Source: Planctomycetaceae bacterium
Lineage (GTDB): Bacteria > Planctomycetota > Planctomycetia > Pirellulales > Pirellulaceae
Reading direction: 5' to 3'
Assembly (NCBI GenBank): GCA_005773145.1
Contig: SXHS01000032.1
Span: forward strand, 1 to 7,964
DNA length: 7,964 bases
Below the pieces are notes generated by a model. The model saw only the letters and a list, made by a program, of their open reading frames with translations. It was not told the origin of the DNA and searched no databases. Below, piece after piece: positions 6,031 through 7,964 of the stretch. The translations under genes were made by a program, and so were the position numbers. The number at the start of each line of letters is the position of its first letter. Within the stretch, counting starts at the first letter, position 1.

Positions 6031-6071
6031 GTCGGCCGACGAGGCAGACATAGCGTAATCGGTGTCGACAC
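6031..6071. promoter_or_regulatory. Two 10-bp palindromes in the ssb-rplI gap
   Basis: GTCGGCCGAC (6031-6040) and GTGTCGACAC (6062-6071) are both perfect palindromes, with centres 31 bases apart, about three helical turns. They lie in the 105-base gap before L9. I see no convincing promoter here (TCGACA at 6065-6070 has no good -10), so rplI may be read from the ssb promoter. Confidence 0.35.
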
Positions 6072-6114
6072 ACAAACGTTTCACTAGGAAATATCCGTAG
6101 GAAGAAGTAGCGTC

Positions 6115-6654
6115 ATGGTAGCAAAAACGAAAACGCGTCGATCGGCAGGGATGTACCAAGAAAAGAGACTGCCGCGTGGGCCGCACGGCGGCATTCAGTT
6201 GTTGTTGGTGCAGAATGTCGAACACCTCGGAAAACCCGGCGACATCGTGGAAGTGAAGGCCGGTTACGCCAATAACTATTTGCTGCCGGAAGGTTTGGCG
6301 ACCATTGCCACCGACCACCATAAGCGGATGGTCGAGAAGCACCGCGCTAAGCTGCAGGCCATCGAGAATGCCCGTTTGGCCAGCTATCGTGAAATTGCTA
6401 ACGCCTTGGCTCGACAGAGTGTGACCATCGAAGCGAATGCCAACGATGAGGGGCATTTGTATGGCAGCGTGGTGGCCCAGGACATTGCACAGGCGCTCAA
6501 GGAAGTTAACTTCTCCATCGCGCCCGATCAGATTCGTCTGGAAGGACCTCTCAAGGAATTGGGTCTGTTCACGGTGAAGATCCACATCTATCAGTCGATC
6601 GACACCGAGCTCAAAGTCTGGGTGGTTCCGAGCGTTACGGGCACCGGTGCCTAA
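6115..6654 (+). CDS. rplI: 50S ribosomal protein L9 with N-terminal extension
   Basis: A 179-residue L9, which binds 23S rRNA and extends from the large subunit. The conserved N-domain starts near residue 27, I-Q-L-L-L-V-Q-N-V-E-H-L-G, and continues through G42-D-I-V-E-V-K-A-G-Y-A-N-N-Y-L-L-P-E-G-L-A (42-62), the L9 signature. A long helix follows (about 66-100), then the C-domain with G117-S-V at 117-119 and G-L-F-T-V-K-I-H-I (150-158). Most L9 proteins have about 148 residues; here about 26 extra, basic residues precede the core. ATG 6115 is preferred, with AGGAAG at 6099-6104; an internal ATG (residue 13) still leaves an extension. It follows ssb by 105 bases and precedes dnaB by 416, the common ssb-rplI-dnaB order but without rpsR. 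Confidence 0.93.
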   Translation: MVAKTKTRRSAGMYQEKRLPRGPHGGIQLLLVQNVEHLGKPGDIVEVKAGYANNYLLPEGLATIATDHHKRMVEKHRAKLQAIENARLASYREIANALARQSVTIEANANDEGHLYGSVVAQDIAQALKEVNFSIAPDQIRLEGPLKELGLFTVKIHIYQSIDTELKVWVVPSVTGTGA

Positions 6655-6732
6655 GACGCTGGTTTTGGATCGATGATGAATGCCGGGCGATGCGCAAGGT
6701 GCCACGCCCCGGACGGGGGTGAGTGGTAAGCC

Positions 6733-6767
6733 GATTTGAAATCTGAGATTTGAGATTTGAGATTTAG
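6733..6767. repeat. Tandem heptamer repeat (GATTTGA, five units)
   Basis: Five 7-base units read GATTTGA, AATCTGA, GATTTGA, GATTTGA and GATTTAG. The stretch is AT-rich and stands out from its GC-rich surroundings. It lies about 80 bases past the rplI stop. Comparable GATTTGA-type runs are found between genes in many bacteria, but their role is not known to me. Confidence 0.7.
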
Positions 6768-6897
6768 GGCGGCCCCAAATTGCCCATATTCTCGCGGAAG
6801 CGTCCATTGCTCATTCCGCATCCGCGTTCGATGTGTCCGTCCCTTGTTTGCGTTGTGACGCTTCAACGCGGGTCTTGTCACTCGGTTCTGAGAGCTC

Positions 6898-6925
6898 TTG
6901 CGTGCGCTGGCTGCTGCGGTAAGAT
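6898..6925 (+). promoter_or_regulatory. Predicted sigma70-type promoter for dnaB
   Basis: TTGCGT (6898-6903) and TAAGAT (6920-6925) are 16 bases apart, with a predicted start near 6932 and a leader of about 139 bases. The -35 hexamer and spacing match those of the predicted L25 promoter. Confidence 0.55.
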
Positions 6926-6932
6926 GACATCA

Positions 6933-7030
6933 GGCCAACCGTTGACCGTGCAGCGGTCGTCTTGAATGACTGTTGGCACATGGATATCTCGCGGTTGGCA
7001 GTCGCGGTTGCCGATCGGTGGAAGTTGGCC
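6933..7030 (+). promoter_or_regulatory. Structured dnaB leader with competing pairings
   Basis: GGCCAAC (6933-6939), at the predicted 5' end of the transcript, can pair with any of three GTTGGC copies at 6972-6977, 6994-6999 and 7024-7029; the last extends to a 7-bp match, GTTGGCC (7024-7030). Between them GACCG (6944-6948) pairs with CGGTC (6954-6958). No known riboswitch is recognised. Confidence 0.35.
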
Positions 7031-7070
7031 TTTGGTGCCATGATTCAATTCCCAAGGAGGAGGTGCTGTA

Positions 7071-7964
7071 GTGGCGACCAAATCACGAACTCCGACGGGA
7101 GAGGGCAAGCCGAAGCAGGGCTCCTCGTCACACGGCTCCTCAATACAGGGAAAACCGACTCAGGGAGAGAACATCCTTGAGCGTCAACAGCCGTGTAATA
7201 TCCAGGCGGAGCTGGCGGTGTTGGGCAGCATTTTGCTGTTGCCACAAGTTGCGGACGACGTGGCGTTGGTGATCCGCGCCGACGATTTCTATGACGATTC
7301 GAATCGGCTACTGTACGAACATTTTCACAAGATGTTCGAGCAAGGGCGGCGGATTGACGAAACACTGTTGGTCGATTCGCTCAAACGAACGGGCGATTAT
7401 CAAAAGATCGGAGGGGCTGCGTATTTGGTGAAGGTTGGCGAGGCGGTTTCGACCGCAGCCCACGCCGTTCACTATGCGCAGATCGTACGCGATTTGGCCA
7501 GCTGTCGGTCGTTGATCGAGGCCAGCACGTCCATCCTGCACGACGCCTATTATGGCACGAGCGAGCCGGATGAGTTGCTGGCTTCGGCCGAGCAGCGCAT
7601 TTTCTCCATTCTGGACAGTCGCAATAGCAACTCGGTATCGAGTATTCGCGATATTCTCTTGGATGCCATGCATCGGATTGATGCCCGCATGCGCGGGGAG
7701 CATGATCAGGGGGGAGTCGTGACGGGATTTACGGATCTCGACAACATGACAGGTGGGCTGCACAATTCCGAGCTGGTGGTGCTGGCGGCACGCCCGGGGA
7801 TGGGCAAGACGGCGCTGGCGATGAATATTGCCGAGCACGTCGCCATGGTGCAGCGGGTGCCGGTATTGTTTGTCAGCCTGGAAATGTCTGCCATCGAACT
7901 GGCCGACCGGATGCTCTGCTCCCGTGCCAAGGTCAACAGCCATCGACTGCGCAGCGGCTCCATC
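7071..7964 (+). CDS. dnaB: Replicative DNA helicase DnaB (3' partial)
   Basis: The first 298 codons of DnaB, the hexameric helicase that unwinds the replication fork; the frame runs off the right edge without a stop. GTG 7071 has the strong site AAGGAGGAGG (7054-7063) upstream. A Gly/Ser/Lys-rich head (about 1-36) precedes the N-terminal domain, which starts at P41-C-N-I-Q-A-E-L-A-V-L-G-S and includes D71-D-F-Y (71-74) and G-G-A-A-Y-L (114-119). A linker follows, then the RecA-type core at T218-G-F-T-D-L-D, the Walker A loop A240-R-P-G-M-G-K246-T247 and S269-L-E271-M-S with the catalytic glutamate. Walker B and the DNA-binding loops lie beyond the window. The rplI-dnaB order is widely conserved, and dnaB appears to have a promoter and leader of its own. 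Confidence 0.95.
   Translation, partial: MATKSRTPTGEGKPKQGSSSHGSSIQGKPTQGENILERQQPCNIQAELAVLGSILLLPQVADDVALVIRADDFYDDSNRLLYEHFHKMFEQGRRIDETLLVDSLKRTGDYQKIGGAAYLVKVGEAVSTAAHAVHYAQIVRDLASCRSLIEASTSILHDAYYGTSEPDELLASAEQRIFSILDSRNSNSVSSIRDILLDAMHRIDARMRGEHDQGGVVTGFTDLDNMTGGLHNSELVVLAARPGMGKTALAMNIAEHVAMVQRVPVLFVSLEMSAIELADRMLCSRAKVNSHRLRSGSI

Larger units (their letters stand above)
6655..7070. other. Intergenic region between rplI and dnaB
   Basis: These 416 bases hold no credible gene. From the left I see a bulged GC-rich hairpin (6703-6721, no U-tract), a tandem heptamer repeat (6733-6767), a 6-bp stem-loop GCGTTG/CAACGC (6850-6869), a sigma70-like promoter (6898-6925) and a structured dnaB leader (6933-7030) ending in a strong ribosome binding site at 7054-7063. 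Confidence 0.6.

Noticed and set aside
6703..6721. GC-rich hairpin CACgCCCC/GGGGGTG as an intrinsic terminator for rplI
   Set aside because: One-base bulge and no following U-tract; at most a weak structure.
6028..6807. 259-residue antisense frame opposite rplI
   Set aside because: A shadow of L9. Its N-terminal part reads through the heptamer repeat, and no family is recognisable.
7308..7943. 211-residue antisense frame opposite dnaB
   Set aside because: It lies entirely within conserved DnaB coding sequence and has no domain signature.

Overview
The window looks like a chromosomal segment of a planctomycete, probably of the Pirellulales type. It is moderately GC-rich. It carries the DUF1592/DUF1585-type cytochrome-c-associated protein paired with a Tat-exported DUF1552 protein, a combination typical of Planctomycetes. 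The housekeeping order rplY(L25/CTC)-pth-rpsF-ssb-rplI-dnaB also fits that group. The placement rests on recognition of protein families, not on a database search.

Layout. Positions 1-1629 (+) hold the 3' end of a DUF1585-ending gene followed by a complete DUF1552 gene, probably one transcript. Positions 1724-3397 are on the minus strand: a divergent, stand-alone GroES-like co-chaperonin transcribed toward a GT4-type glycosyltransferase. A 382-base divergent spacer (3398-3779) holds a strong 10-bp inverted repeat on the groES side, and a sigma70-like promoter and hairpin-rich leader on the L25 side. From 3780 rightward (+) come L25/CTC, peptidyl-tRNA hydrolase, S6 (TTG start, 1 nt after pth), SSB behind its own promoter, L9 with a basic N-terminal extension, and the first 298 codons of the replicative helicase DnaB, which runs off the right edge.

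How the genes work together. L25, S6 and L9 are ribosomal proteins, and Pth recycles peptidyl-tRNA released from stalled ribosomes. SSB and DnaB act at the replication fork. The block is thus a translation/replication housekeeping cluster. S18 (rpsR), often present in this cluster in other bacteria, is absent here. The minus-strand pair and the DUF1552 pair appear functionally unrelated to it.

I found no clear new system, mobile element, CRISPR array or tRNA. The items worth a second look are mostly regulatory: dyads over the ssb -10 and upstream of groES, structured leaders before L25 and dnaB, and two short tandem intergenic repeats (8-mer and 7-mer). On the protein side, an unusual Gln-Lys in Pth replaces the His-Asn of the family signature.
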